Part shown: one piece after another, positions 1-19,880 of the stretch
How the letters are laid out: each line of letters opens with the position of its first letter
Position numbering within the stretch: the stretch's first letter is position 1
Assembly (NCBI GenBank): GCA_964035545.1
Contig: OZ037767.1
Coordinates: 13,325,301-13,389,300, forward strand
From: Bugula neritina
Lineage: Eukaryota > Bryozoa > Gymnolaemata > Cheilostomatida > Bugulidae
Length of the DNA: 64,000 bases
Direction: 5' to 3'
Translations under genes and position numbers: made by a program
Notes under the pieces: model-generated
The model's input: only the letters and a program-made list of their open reading frames with translations
Database searches by the model: none
What the model was told of the DNA's origin: nothing

Positions 1-322
1 ATATCCCACTTTAGTAGTGCATAAAACTACAACAGATGTATGACAGAACTACTTTAGACTCAAGTCTTAAATTATACTAAACATGTTAATAGCGAAAGCC
101 CACAATAATATCCTAATTATCTCTTGATTTATGAATCATTAGATTCCATCACTTTGTTGTAAGATGAATATTGAAACACAACATAGAATGTAAAAAGATC
201 GTATCCATCATAAATTAACATGGTTCATTATGTGTGGGCGTTAAGCACATGATTGGATTCCTTAGTCACGAGAATATGCATGGACCATTGCACTATAACT
301 ATCATGTTTTAGTTCATTGGTA

Positions 323-323
<1 letters not shown>

Positions 324-373
<50 letters not shown>
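324..373. repeat. (TA)n microsatellite
   Basis: About 48 bases of uninterrupted TA dinucleotides in the ILF2 3' flank. Confidence 0.95.
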
Positions 374-1376
374 CATTTGATTGATGACTTGTCTACTCTC
401 TAACTTATACAGACAACTCCAAAAACAATGACTTCCTTTTTTTATTGGACAAATTCGAAGTACAATATACAATATTTACTGACCCTTTGGCAAAGTGCGT
501 AAACCTGCATATGATAAAGGAATGCATTTAATTAAGAAATACTGTAGACAGTTTAAAGCATCTACGAACTATCCAACTACTCTACTAACATAATGTCATT
601 CAACTACAATATTATTAAGATTATTCTTGCATTCTTGTTGCTTCAACATATCAGGTATACCAGACCACAGACTTGCTAGTGATAAAATGGAATCACTATT
701 CTGTATTCAATTCATTAGTAGTCCACAGGCAGTAAATGCAATTATAGGGTAACTTATTAAAACTTTATTGCAGTAAAAATAGAATATTCAGCGAAATAAT
801 ATCTAGATTCCACATAATATATTTGTACAATATATACAGCCACATACTACTACAATAAATTCAGTAATTGTATAGGTGGATTTATTACAAATACTTTATT
901 CTAAGTCCCACTATGATTCTCAACAATCCCTGTGCCATACCAAAACAGATTAGCTTTCAGTTTGCTAATAAGTTAGGTAATAGTTGTTGGTTACTTTTTA
1001 CACAAGAATAAGTTCTATTTTCTAAAAAATGAATATTTACAGAAGGATTTGCAGACCTATTTTCTATCACACTTTGTCATTGAAGTGTTATTGATGAGAT
1101 GCTATTGAGTATACAGCTACTAAAAGAGCACATAGCAACGTCCAGATACAACAAACAGGAAGTGAGTGGTGTTGGTTACATCTAAGCCCATGGTCCTAAT
1201 AGACTATAGCCTGTTGCCCTTCAACTTTTTCTAGATTACCTGCATATACAAAACCACATAATCAATTAGAAACTGCGTTCTAGAGGTGAAAGTTTGCCAT
1301 CACATGAAGATGGTGGTGTAGATACGCCAACACTTAATCAATACCCCAAAATTCTGGCAAAGACCGCCAGCTCAGT

Positions 1377-1382
1377 TTTATT
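1377..1382 (-). other. candidate poly(A) signal of ILF2
   Basis: AATAAA read on the minus strand, 185 nt beyond the ILF2 stop codon at 1567-1569. Position and strand fit, but nothing else confirms its use. Confidence 0.4.
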
Positions 1383-1566
1383 ATTCAAATGGAATGCTGC
1401 CAGCGTTAATTTTCTCTAAATAGCTGACTGAGGAAGAAACTGTTTGGAAAATACATTCTTAAATTTAGAAACGGAGACCAAAAGAATATATAAAATTAGT
1501 TTGAGAATAAAATCCCAAATTAGGTGGCAGTAAAGTGTCACAGATTTTAAAAAGTAGCTGTAATTA

Positions 1567-6865
<5,299 letters not shown>

Positions 6866-7615
6866 TCTTCCTCTGCCCCTACAGAACACAGACTCATTAT
6901 CCCAGACAGTGGCACAAAACAGATGTATCAGACATTATTTACTAAGCTAGACAAGAAAAACATCTTACCTCATGCTCATTGTTGTATGTTGCCACTGCTT
7001 TAAAAGTAGAGAGACTTCAAACTCGTAAGCCTAAAGAATATAGCATTTCAAATTCACATTTACTTAAATAATGGCGAGAATATGATGGCTAGGTTATTGG
7101 CAGGAGAGAATATTCAATAGCACATCATTCCCAATGGTATTAAACACATCAGCTCCTATGTATCAACAGAGTGAATTTCAGTTTTTTATAAGGCTAAGAA
7201 TCAACATGATTGGTACGCACCCCATGAGTGAGAGGATGACTTCTAGCTCTTAACAATATTAACAAGCTCGGTACACATAATAAATATTTATATTTAAAAC
7301 ATCCTTTAGTGATGGAACACATAAATAGTAGTCAAAACTCACGATGATTGTGCTCAAATACCAAAATGTAATTCATAACAATTAAAACTGCAACTATAAT
7401 GTTTTATAGTATGAAATTTTAATTTTTTTTGGTATATTAGGCCTGTATGACAAATATGTTACCAAAGAACATAGCATGATGTGCTCAAATTGTATGTATT
7501 TGAATTTCATAATATCGAAATTTGAAACAAAGCAAATAGAATTATCTTGAGTTAGCCTATAAACAGTAAATATGTACTAGGGTTAAATTTACTGCAGAAG
7601 AAACTAACCAAGTCA
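6866..7615. other. Spacer upstream of ILF2, no gene seen
   Basis: AT-rich sequence between the ILF2 start codon and the large TA microsatellite. The ILF2 promoter and 5' UTR must lie here, but I recognise no core promoter element I would defend. Confidence 0.4.
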
Positions 7616-7623
7616 AGAGCAAA

Positions 7624-9900
<2,277 letters not shown>

Positions 9901-9901
9901 A

Positions 9902-11083
9902 ACCTACCCTTGTCTGTTAACAAACGACTGTCGTCAAAATCATCTAATGAGAAAATTTTCACACAATCCACCTACAACCACCAAAACCTAAACCAAAGTG
10001 GCTATGAACACCAACTACAATTCCAACCAAGAACACAAACAGACAACACACAACAGAAATCCCGAAACCGAAAAAGAAAAGTTGTTTGGTACAATCCACC
10101 ATACAGCCAACACGTAACCACAAAAATTGCAACAAACTTCTTTAAAATCATGATTGAGGAATTTCCGAAACAACACCCACTCTATAAAATAATCAACAAA
10201 AACAATATAAAAGTTAGCTACAGCTGCATGCCAAACATAAAACAGACCATAAATGCCCACAATAACAGAATTTTAGAGAAACAGAAGCAACAAAACAAAA
10301 CCCCCAGAAAAAACTGCAAATGCAGAGAAAAAGAAAGTTGCCCACTGAAAGGAAACTGTCAGGAGAGCAGAGTAATGTACCAAGCAACTGTAGAAACCAC
10401 CGAAAACGAACCTGCAACACACATTGGCCTAAGTGAAGGACCGTTCAAACTAAGATACGCAAACCACAAATCATCATTCAAAAACAAGGAAAAAGCAAAT
10501 CAAACAGAACTTAGCAAATACATTTGGCAATTAACTAGCAAAAACATTAAACATAATTTAAGTTGGAAAATATTAAGGAAAGCAAAACCATACAACACAA
10601 TTACCAAAAGGTGTAATTTATGCCTCTGGGAATGTTTCTTTATTTTATACAAACCCAGCATGTGTACTTTGAACGAGCGAAACGAACTCTTGTCAAACCT
10701 GCCGACGCTCAAAAAAATTCTTACTGTGCAACCACAAAACTTAGAAACTCTGTAGACTATTTATATTTTATGTACTATAGTAAATAATATCCAAATACCT
10801 ATAAAGTATAATCACCCAACAACAACTTCATGCATCTGCTATAAATTGTGTTTTTACATTATGTGTTTATTTTATATTATATTTAATTACACTTACAAAC
10901 CTATATAACAACGAAGCCACTGCTATGTTTGCGTTATGTTCTACGTTATGTTTAGCATGTTGATTTTCTTAATGTAAAAATTTAAATCCACCAATATTGT
11001 GCCTGAGGAGTGCCGAAGAAGCATGAAACTATTAGTAGCGCAATAAAACATCTAATTAAATTGCTCCTTTCTTCAATAATATA
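9902..11083 (+). mobile_element. Penelope-like element fragment, plus strand (GIY-YIG end)
   Basis: Starts abruptly in the region after the RT (LPLSVNKRLSSKSSN) and runs to a 3' tail ending near TTCTTCAATAAT. Together with 7977-9900 it forms a head-to-head inverted pair with a junction near 9900. The two tails share about 200 bases that are almost identical in inverted orientation. Confidence 0.85.
9910..10755 (+). pseudogene. Penelope-like polymerase C-terminal fragment with GIY-YIG endonuclease
   Basis: Open for about 281 codons but lacking the reverse transcriptase, so it is a truncated pol remnant. Seen: a Cys cluster CKCREKESCPLKGNC followed by MYQATVETTENEPATHIGLS, then FKLRYANHKSSFKN, TELSKYIWQL and CNLCLWECFFIL. 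Order and spacing match the GIY-YIG module of Penelope-like elements, with the conserved NH and TELSKYIW blocks. No start codon with context is evident; the leading residues are post-RT sequence. Confidence 0.85.
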
Positions 11084-11175
11084 ACTGCTCATTATTATAC
11101 ACATTATAATTTGAACACTTTTTCATCTGCTGTTTTTTTAAAAAACTCACGCTACGACTATTATATATATATATG

Positions 11176-12507
11176 TAGGGGCAACGGGGGGGGCACAACG
11201 GGTCGAATTTTGCATTTTTTGCTCCCATTCGTCTGTTTTTCAAGTTACTAGTTCAATAATCTCTAGTCTTAATGCTGCATCTGTTGTCTATTACAGGTAT
11301 CAGTTTGTTGTTTCTATCTCTTTCACAACTATCAGAATAATGAAATTTTCATGACGAAAAAATCGGCTCATTGTGCCCCGGTAGCGGGGTACAATGGGCC
11401 ACTGGGTGGGACACAACAAATATATTGAAACTTTGCTGATTTTGTTGCATCTGATCTTTATTTATTTAATAGTACAAATAAATAAAAATATTCTTTCAGA
11501 TCTAAAGCAAAATTCATGTTTTAGCTGTACAGTTTGTGCCACCACGGATAGCAGAGGAAGGCAAAATCAAACGCACATCACTTGGTTTTACAGTGCCATT
11601 ATCACTACTGTTTAGAACTAAAAATGCTTTTCAATTACACTTCAGAGGAACTTTTATCAGAAAAAAAACTTTAGTAACATATGCTACAAAATTTTGAGTG
11701 GACTTTTTTCTATGAACTGTAGCTAAGGTGCATAGCTTCGGTTTGTGGCTGGAGTACGGAAGGGAGAGGGGGGGGAGCGAATGAGCTAATCACAATTTAT
11801 TTTAGTCAAATACATGTATATTCCCTCAATGATATAATATATAATGAATATCATGACTATTTACTAGTAGCAACAGCAGAGTTTTGTGTAATATTATGTA
11901 TAAAATAGCATAGCTTTAACCTCACCAGATGTATATATTAGGGGAGCTTCACCTTGTAGTTTTGTAGTCTTACCATGACGTCTTTGATATTTTACAAAAA
12001 GATCAGAAATGGCTATATCTATAGATTTTAGTAACATTTCAACCAACTTTTTGGGCAAACAAACTAATAACAGTGATCAGGGTACAATAATGAGGTGGCC
12101 TATTGTGCCCCGGTCAGCATGGCCCTTTGTGCCCCGGATGACCAAATTGAACATAAATGTGCCTCAAGGAAAATTTATTTTAGAGTTTGCTGTTATACTA
12201 GTTAAGCAATGGAGAGACAAGCAATGGCAACAATATCAGTAAAATCTAGGCTTGTTGCCTTTGAGTGTAAAAAGTTATAAAGCTTTAACGACATCTTAAA
12301 AATTTTACAAAACGTAGGTAAAAACAGTTTTTCACTCGCCTTTTCAACACGTATGTTTTGCAAGTGTTGAAACTACAATGGCAGAATATTTATGTCAATA
12401 CCTTTTTATGAAAAAAAAAATCACAACTCTAAACTTGCCAATAAGTTCTCTCACAACTTGGCCGGCTTTTTGTACCCCTATGACCGTTGTGCCCCTGTCA
12501 CCCCTCT
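11176..12507. mobile_element. Unclassified element with GC-rich terminal inverted repeats (GGGGCACAACGG type)
   Basis: Left end reads GGGGCAACGG with GGGCACAACGGGTC. The right end (12481-12507) reads on the minus strand as GGGGTGACAGGGGCACAACG. The short motif TTGTGCCCCGG or its complement recurs inside (about 11374, 12103 and 12129). The interior is AT-rich with no protein I recognise. The flanks are TATATA-rich, so the TSD cannot be read. Probably a non-autonomous DNA transposon. Confidence 0.5.
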
Positions 12508-12565
12508 ATATACATACATACATACGTACATACGCACGCGCGTACATACATACAGACTCGCGCGC
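12508..12565. repeat. TACA/CGCG microsatellite
   Basis: Short run of TACATACA units mixed with CGCGCG, between two transposon-like elements. Confidence 0.8.
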
Positions 12566-13522
12566 GCACGTTTAAATTATTATTCAAACGTAAAATTAAT
12601 CATGAAGTTATACTTATACTTATAGTAATGGTATTATTATTGCTATTAGAGATTAATATAGCCTCACTATAGCTATAACTATACATAGTCTGGCAGAACC
12701 AGGGGTTAAGTTCGCAATCCCGGATAAAGTTTTTTCTCTTCTGATTATTCAAATATAGGGTCTAGGTAAATGTTTCCAGGTGGGTGTGGACTTCTTACCC
12801 TTGAGCATTTCGAGAAATTCAAGATGGCCGCCAGGCACCAGACGATTTTTTATAATTCAAATGTATCTACCCACCGAGGCTAAATTTAAGGTTCTAATGC
12901 TTTGAAATCTTTAGAAATTAATATAATAAAGATGCATGTGCCTTTATCATGTGTATTATTGAGTAATATGCAAATGATACCCAAGGGTAATTAAGCTAAG
13001 CCTTAATCATTCATTTTTTAAGTTTAACCTAGCCTTGCCGTGTTTATAATTTCCTTGCATCTCTGCATCAGTTTGTTCTAAGTTCATAAACATTTACTAT
13101 ATGGGGTGACTTTATATGCTGATTACAAATATGTCTAACAAATAAAGCTGAAAGGGGTTCTGCAAAATTGAAATGCAACGCCATTGTCATATGAGCTAAA
13201 TAGCAATTTATTTTAAACTAGCATGCCTATCAAAAAGGTTTGTTGAGCTGCCAATTTAATAGTTATTTTTAGTTTTAAAATTTAGCTATGTTTTTCAAAG
13301 TTAGAAAAAAGGGTCAACAACTTTGATAACACAACACCATGGCTTCTTAACATAATTTAATTGCTTTATTGTGGACACATCATTTATCTAAATATTGACA
13401 TGTTTGCTTTCGAAAACTACTTCTATTAACACATTTGACTTTTTCTCTAAAAGCATTTGTAAACAGTTTTTTTATGAATGAGAATCTATTTTATGCTGGG
13501 GGAAGTAATATATCTATTAGAA

Positions 13523-13560
13523 CAGTGGTTCTCGACCTTTTTTATACCAATTCCCTTTCA
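13523..13560 (+). mobile_element. hAT-like terminal sequence
   Basis: CAGTGGTTCTCGACCTTTTT closely matches the terminal inverted repeat common in hAT (Charlie-type) non-autonomous elements, CAGTGGTTCTCAACC. I did not find the opposite end, so this may be a solitary or truncated copy. Confidence 0.4.
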
Positions 13561-13659
13561 TTAACGTTTACTATTAATTTCTCCCTTTTTAATGACCCAT
13601 GTTGGGTGCACTGGAACACTAATGGCTGAAACTGATTTGGTAGAAGTAGTTAATTCTAC

Positions 13660-15700
13660 TTTTGGTGGTTTCCCTAAAATGCTAAACAGAAAAAGTTTCC
13701 CCAGAATGTACAGGGCCTGAGAATATTGGTGAGAGAGCTGTCGAAGCCAGTCTTTGATAAAAGTGTAATCACTAGCATGGAGGACCTTGACAAGATGTTG
13801 ACTAAGTTTTCAGAGAGCTCATGAACAGCAAAACCATGGGTCATGTGCTTTATTAGACCAATTTTTACCATCAACACCCACATCATAGCTGATAGAGAAG
13901 GAGACTGGGCCTTACACCTTGCAATGGAAGAGGAAATGTACTTATATCCGTGTAGCATGGAGGCCGTGCTACAAGATGTAAGGATTGAATTCACGGCTGG
14001 TAACCACACAATGCATCACAAACGCGGCGAGCTCGACAGCATCTGGTCAGACATGACCATTGAGGTGACCTTCGTGAGATTTGGTCACAGCAAGGGAGAA
14101 TCATTGGCATCACCAATAAAACTAAAATTGTCAAGGTGTGGGTGTACAGCACTTCTGCATGCAACAAGATGCAGTAAGGCCTCAGTGACATCAGAGATGA
14201 GTGTGAAATAAATGCTTCCACTACTCATAAGGAAGAGATGCAATCAAGAATCCAATTTGATTTAAAGGACAGGGAGTCTGTCAAAAGGAAGATTGAACTC
14301 TGCAACTACAATGTCCCACTGAAAGAAGGATGCCACCCAGTTGCTCTTGTCAATATTGAAACAGAGAAAGTCATCAGTTATTCGGCAATTATTATTGACA
14401 ATATTTTTGTTATAGGTAAAGCATCTATACAAGAATTTAAAGTGAATTAGTCGGAGGGGTTAAATAAATCCTTGTCATCTAAAGTGAAGACAATGGTATC
14501 ATATCAAAAGCATATTAAGGTTTCTAATACCACTGTGTATGATTCTGAAGTCATATATGCCCAGGCCATTGCACTCAAGCAGACCAAGAATTTGGACGCG
14601 GACTCTTTAATAGCTCATAAACTTGCAGCATTGCCACTTTCTACATTCAAGGAAGCAGGAAAAATGAGAGAAGCTAAGACCAAGTCAATTCTCAAAAAAT
14701 ATGTGAAAAGTAAGTTTTCAGAACAGTTTGCGACAAGAAGATGAGAAAATTTCCACCAAGCTGGAGGTTCTGTAATACAAGATGGCAATAAAAACTACAC
14801 TGATGTATGAATATCAGACATGGCCACTGACTCAAAGACAAAAGGACAAGATAAGTGCAACTGAGATGAGGATGCTTTGACACATTTACAATATAGAGTG
14901 GGAAGACCATGTAACAAATGATAATATAAGGGAGGAGGCCAAAATTAAAGCCATCGCAATAGGCATGAGGAAGAGACCTCTTAATGGTATGGACATGTGC
15001 GCAGAAGAGATAGGGAAGAAGATATTATAATGGTGGCTGAGATGATGCAGTGAAGGATGACATACTGAAATGTGGCCTCTCAAATAAAGATGTTGACGAC
15101 AGAATCACATGACAATCTCTGATAGCACTTGGTGCCCTGCAAAACCGCCACCCATTTTAGACCACAGCGTACTAGGTGAGAAAGTTCGAGAAAAATCCCT
15201 ATAATGGACAATCTGTTGCCGTCCCATGGCCTCTCAGGCTGTGATACAGTGGCAACAATGTAAAATATTGGAAAGGGAGTCACACTAAATGTATTGGTAG
15301 AAGGAAAGTGTGATTTAGTGACACCAGGGCTTCTTTTCAGGATGAATATTCATACGAGCTACCAGGTTTATGCTATGTTGCTACTCTCATGCAAAGTGCT
15401 CCTCCATGACATCTACAAGACAAAAGACTTAAAAACCAAGGTCCGCAGTGCTATTTGCGATGTGCTTTTAACTTATGTACTTTGCCTCCTACAGATGAAG
15501 CTATTGGACAATGTCACCAGAGCACAATTCCAGGTAGCCATATGAAACTGCGGCATTAAACTCACTAGAACATTGGTAGGTGAAAAGGGATCTAATAGAA
15601 TCTCTTTTCCCGGAAGGAGTAGGAAATGATGTTGTGCTTACACCAGACAGTATTATGAAGTGGATCATTTTACTCAATTTGGTGTACACTCGATGACTCT
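13660..15700 (+). pseudogene. Decayed multi-copy invertebrate ORF (unknown function) with embedded LINE tail
   Basis: In-order fragments across frames: IIADREGDWALHLAMEEEM, SDMTIEVTFVRFGH, then about 14240-14745 with LKEGCHPVALVNIETEKVIS, VSNTTVYDSEVIYAQAIALK and LPLSTFKEAGKMREAKTKS, and near 15480 LTYVLCLLQMKLLDNVTRAQ. These resemble an uncharacterised, highly multi-copy hypothetical protein of cnidarian and lophotrochozoan genomes; I recall the pattern but cannot name a domain. Around 14930-15050 the reading REEAKIKAIAIGMRKRPL plus WYGHVRRRDREEDI looks like the C-terminal tail of a LINE polymerase. Many stops and frameshifts, so not functional. Confidence 0.5.
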
Positions 15701-16072
15701 AGTTTTTGGCGATTTTTTACAATTTAGCTGCTATTGTAAATAGATTGTTGCCTTAAACTATTAAAATTTTAACAAATAAAACTGAATAATCAAGGCTTTT
15801 CCAATTATGCATGATTTTTTATGTTTTTTCCAAATTTATTAGTACATTGAAATATTATATGGACCGTGATGGTTCACAAATATATATTTAGCTCGTATGA
15901 CATGACGCCACGTTTAAATGTTGCAGGACATCTTCCCAGTTTTGTTTTGCTATGCATAGTTAGAATCAGTAAATTCTATTACTCTATATAGTAAGTTTTC
16001 ATGAATTTTAAGCAAACTTTAAAATTTTTGATCATAATCTGCTGATGTGTGCTAAATGAAGTAAAATGGCCC
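15662..16072 (+). mobile_element. GGGTCA... MITE, diverged copy
   Basis: Left end GGATCATTTTACTCAATTTG; right end on the minus strand GGGCCATTTTACTTCATTTA. Same internal layout as 8181-8601 but more diverged. Flanks AAGT and AAAT do not match perfectly, consistent with age. Confidence 0.75.
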
Positions 16073-16889
16073 AAATTCATTAAATGCTCCTGTGGAAGCC
16101 AACAATCATGCAAAACGAGATATGGCTGTTCTAATACATCTATCCCATGCACAGAGCTCTGTTCTTGTGAAGCAGTAACAGGATTGTGCTGCAATGAACT
16201 AACATTTCTAACAAATGCTAATGATAGAAAAAAATGAGAAAGGTGTTTAATATGAACATGAGCGAAAGTTTGTCACATCTTTATAATTATATATATGTTC
16301 CATTTTAACTTTAGCTGAGCAATATGCCTCTGTATCTTTTTCACTTTCTATTCACTGGCAATAAGCAATTTTTCTTCTTTATATATCTGTCCAAACAATT
16401 ATTCAAAAACCTTGCATCATTTTTCCGCACCATATGTGATGTTTTATTGAAGCAATTCCGATTTTTGAGCTGAGCAACATGTCTCTTCGCTCTTTACTTT
16501 GATTTTTTTGCACTGGCATGGCACATATTCATTCCAAAAATGCACATCTATTTGAATCATCAAAAAAATTTTGCTTTTGCAACATAATATAGACTTTATG
16601 CCTATTAGATTACGATTTTTTCATAATTGGCGGCCATCTTGGATTTCTCGAAATGCTCAAGGGTGGCAGGTCCACACCCACCTGGAAACATTTACCTGTA
16701 CCCTCAAGATAAATATTCAAGAGAGAAAAAAACTTTATCCGAGATTGCGAACCTAACCCCTAGTTCTGCCAAACTATATATAGTTATAGCTATAGTGAGG
16801 CTATATTAATCTCTAATAGTAATAATAATACCATTACTAAAGTATAAGTATAACGACATGATTAATTTTACGTTTAAATTATAATTATG

Positions 16890-17600
16890 AAGTACAATGT
16901 GTGTATTATAAATTATTATATAACATTAATTATAAGAATAAGTAGCATAACTATGCCGGCTATTGTAATTCTAGTTATTTACAATGATGTTAATTCGAAG
17001 TTCAGTATAACTTATTATCAATATTATATAAACTTTAGTACTACTAAATTATAAAAGTAAATAACTAATAATATTAGTATTACTAATACTAATAGTTATA
17101 GTAATAATAGTAAATGAAATGCTAATACTAACAGTAATAGTTATACTTACAGTTAGATTTACAGCTACCTATATAGTTATAACTTATAATACATTTCCAA
17201 GAGTAAGTCTAACATAAACAATTAAGTCAATAACTTAGTAAGTGTAACTAACTTACTAAGTTGAAGTTATACTAATACTAATAATAATGGTAATACTAAT
17301 AGTAATACTAATACTCTAATACTAATAGTAATAGTTATAGCAATACCCATAGTGATAGAGCAAATCAAAATGAAAATGTAATAGTAATACTTTTTACTTT
17401 TTGTAATACTAATAGACAGTAACAGTAATACTACTAGTAATAGTTAATAAGTTATAGTAATACTAATAGTAATAGTAATACTAATAGTAATACTATTAGT
17501 ATTACTATAGACATACTGATACTATAGTATAACTATAACTTATACTTATACTTATAGTTATAGTATAAGTATACTAATACTGATAGTAATACTAATCAAA
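16890..17600. repeat. Degenerate ACTAATAGTAAT-type low-complexity tract
   Basis: Long stretch built from TAATAGTAATAC and similar trinucleotide-based words. The same words form tracts at 48310-48600, 49530-49640 and 50960-51400. Confidence 0.8.
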
Positions 17601-18607
17601 TTTAAAAAGTCCAAGTCTACAGAACTAAAATAACGATTGTTGGATGATTAAAAATACTCTTTGCAGAGCTCTAAATCTATGCAACTACTGTCCAACTCAA
17701 CTATTATAAAATACCATGAAAGTGCAAAATTAATAATTATCATCAGTATTTTCATTTTTAATTTGCTCGTTAATTCATTAACATCAACTTCAAGTGTAAC
17801 GGAAATTGGCGTTTCAAGACAGTATACGGTCACAACGGGTTTTTAAACAAAATCTAACTTTCAAAATAATTAACGTAAAATTTGAAAAAAATTTACAACT
17901 TTTTTATTTAATGCAGATAATTTATTATTCCAATAAGAAATTTATATAATTTTAAATTGCAATAATAGAGAAAGAATTTTGTTTAAAATATTGGAATTTC
18001 CCAAACAAATCGAAACTGGCAAATTGTAGCTTTGGGGACAGTTCTGGCATCTTAGTTACCACCGACACAAAATAATACTATGTTTGTTAGCTACTTAAGA
18101 CTATTGTTATTAAACTCAGCAGATGACAAATAGGCTCACATTAGGTGATTAACTTGGCTCACGTAAGTCTAACTACTACTACTTTACCAAGTCTATAAAT
18201 AATTAATAATTTTTCCGGGTTGGTGTACATTAATAACAGTGTATGACGATTTGCTAGAAAATGTTATTATTCTAGTAAGTGACATTTTTTTATTACACAA
18301 CGTTATTAACATCAAATTACACAACTAATTGAGACAATGAAAGCCATAACGCATGTTACTTATTAAAATATTATTTCACTATGGGTGACCACTGACTGTT
18401 GCTGCTTTGACACCAATTTTAGTCATTATCTCCCCTCCATGAATAAAATTAATTTCACCGTATTTGTAGCCATTTGAGGCAGCTATGGTTAGTGAAATAA
18501 CTGCTAGTGCAATTCCTATCACATTTCACTACAATTTTACTTTTGATATTTTAAACTGCTGAAAACAAAGAAAATAAACATAGGTAGTCATAATAAAAAT
18601 GTAATAA

Positions 18608-18960
18608 TGTAGTGAGTCACGCAAAGTACAAATACGGGAATCGCCCTCTCTCCGTTCTGGGAATACTAAGGCCCCTATGTAGCAACCAATTAGCAGCACC
18701 GGAAGATATGCTTCCGACTCACGTGACACTTCCCGGGCGATTGACATTTGATCACGTTGTTGTAAGCGGAGGCTTGAAGTAGAAACATGTGTTAGTAGTT
18801 GACTGATGTATAGGATAATTTGATGTAATGTTTGCTTTGTGTTTTATTGTGGATAATAAATATAATTACTCGACAGCTACCCTAGTAATTGCTAGTAGAA
18901 TAGCCAACTAAGTATACGCAAGTAGATAACTCACGCACAGTAATTGCACAAATTACTACA
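18608..18960 (+). repeat. 5' LTR
   Basis: 353 bp, TGTAGT...ACTACA. It contains a potential poly(A) signal AATAAA within GATAATAAATATAAT. Nearly identical to 23501-23852. Confidence 0.92.
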
Positions 18961-18961
18961 G

Positions 18962-18979
18962 TGGCAGCAGCGGTGGGAT
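18962..18979 (+). promoter_or_regulatory. Primer binding site, tRNA-Leu-like
   Basis: TGGCAGCAGCGGTGGGAT directly follows the 5' LTR. It is complementary to the 3' end of a Leu tRNA (acceptor plus T-arm ending CCCACCGCTGCCACCA) with about 2 mismatches in 18, judged from memory of animal tRNA-Leu(AAG). Confidence 0.65.
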
Positions 18980-18995
18980 CTTGCGTATAACAGTC

Positions 18996-19880
18996 ATGGC
19001 AGAAGACGGCACGGAGCTACCCACTCCACTGAATGAAGGTGAGAGAGATAATGTTGATATACCTGTGGAACCAGTAGTGTTAGAAGAAGTGAGAATTCCT
19101 AGAGAGCCTGGTGAAGACAGATACCGGCTGAAGGCGCCCACCTTCACAGGCGAGGAGGCAGTAGAGCAGTTTATCCAGGAATTCCAAGATGTGATGGAAG
19201 TTGCACAGTGGCCACCAAGGGTGGCGTTGCTCAAGCTCAGGATGGCGCTGACGGACAAGGCTAAGCCATACGGAGCGGGACCTGACATAGACGGAATCTT
19301 TGCTTCTCTGCGGGCCCGTTTTGGCATCTCCCCCATAGATGCGCGGGCCCGTCTTCAAAGGCTGCGGCGTGATCCTCACACGTCGCTACAGGAGCACGCT
19401 GCCACGGTATATCCACTGGCGCAGATCGCGTTCCGCGATCTGCCTCAAGTACACCGTGAGAGGTATACTTATGATGCCTTCGTGCAGTCCATCAACGACT
19501 TGGGGCTCCACCATCAGTTCCAAGCGAGGGGAGTCACCACGGTCGAGGATGCACTTGCGGTGGGAGAAGCCTACCTCATGGCAACTCATATGCACCGCAA
19601 CCGCGTGGCCTCCCGCCAGGTGGCCACGGAGCACACTACTGCTCATACTGAACCAAATGCGGAACCCTCCGCGGTGGCTAATGTGAACCAGATGTCACTA
19701 GCATCAAAAGTCGCACAGATGACTGACATGCTAGATAAACTGGTCGCCGCATTAGCTCCCCCAAGCCAGGTAGATACCGCCCGTGAGCCTTGCGGGCCGC
19801 AGGTACAATCACCAGGCATGGGGCATAACTTCTGCTGGGACATTTCCAGAAGAACTGCCCTCAACTCCAACAAGGGTTAA
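18996..19880 (+). CDS. Gag-like protein of the LTR element
   Basis: 294 codons from the first ATG after the primer binding site. Recognisable capsid-type region: LKAPTFTGEEAVEQFIQEFQ, LLKLRMALTDKAKPYG, LRARFGISPIDARARLQRL and DALAVGEAYLMATHM, which fit the Gag of Ty3/Gypsy (Mag-like) elements. The nucleocapsid zinc knuckle appears broken: NFCW in this frame and GHFQKNCP in the next look like two halves of one CCHC motif separated by a small deletion. The end overlaps the following ORF in the +1 frame. Confidence 0.7.
   Translation: MAEDGTELPTPLNEGERDNVDIPVEPVVLEEVRIPREPGEDRYRLKAPTFTGEEAVEQFIQEFQDVMEVAQWPPRVALLKLRMALTDKAKPYGAGPDIDGIFASLRARFGISPIDARARLQRLRRDPHTSLQEHAATVYPLAQIAFRDLPQVHRERYTYDAFVQSINDLGLHHQFQARGVTTVEDALAVGEAYLMATHMHRNRVASRQVATEHTTAHTEPNAEPSAVANVNQMSLASKVAQMTDMLDKLVAALAPPSQVDTAREPCGPQVQSPGMGHNFCWDISRRTALNSNKG

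Larger units (their letters stand above)
1..1566. other. 3' flank of ILF2, no gene seen
   Basis: AT-rich sequence downstream of the minus-strand ILF2 stop codon. I see no supportable coding region. It contains a TA dinucleotide run at about 324-373. The minus-strand hexamer AATAAA at 1377-1382, 185 bases beyond the ILF2 stop, is a reasonable polyadenylation signal, so part of this stretch is probably ILF2 3' UTR. Confidence 0.5.
12568..16889. mobile_element. 4.3-kb foldback element with about 265-bp inverted arms
   Basis: The left arm 12568-12833 and right arm 16628-16889 are inverted copies over their whole length, with small indels. They share CTATAGCTATAACTATA, CCAGGTGGGTGTGGAC, GAGCATTTCGAGAAAT and CAAGATGGCCGCC. 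The interior holds a hAT-like end at 13523, a decayed ORF cluster (13674-15690) and a GGGTCA-type MITE (15662-16072). No TSD was identified with confidence. It could be a composite mobile element or a long palindrome formed by two inverted solo repeats. Confidence 0.65.
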
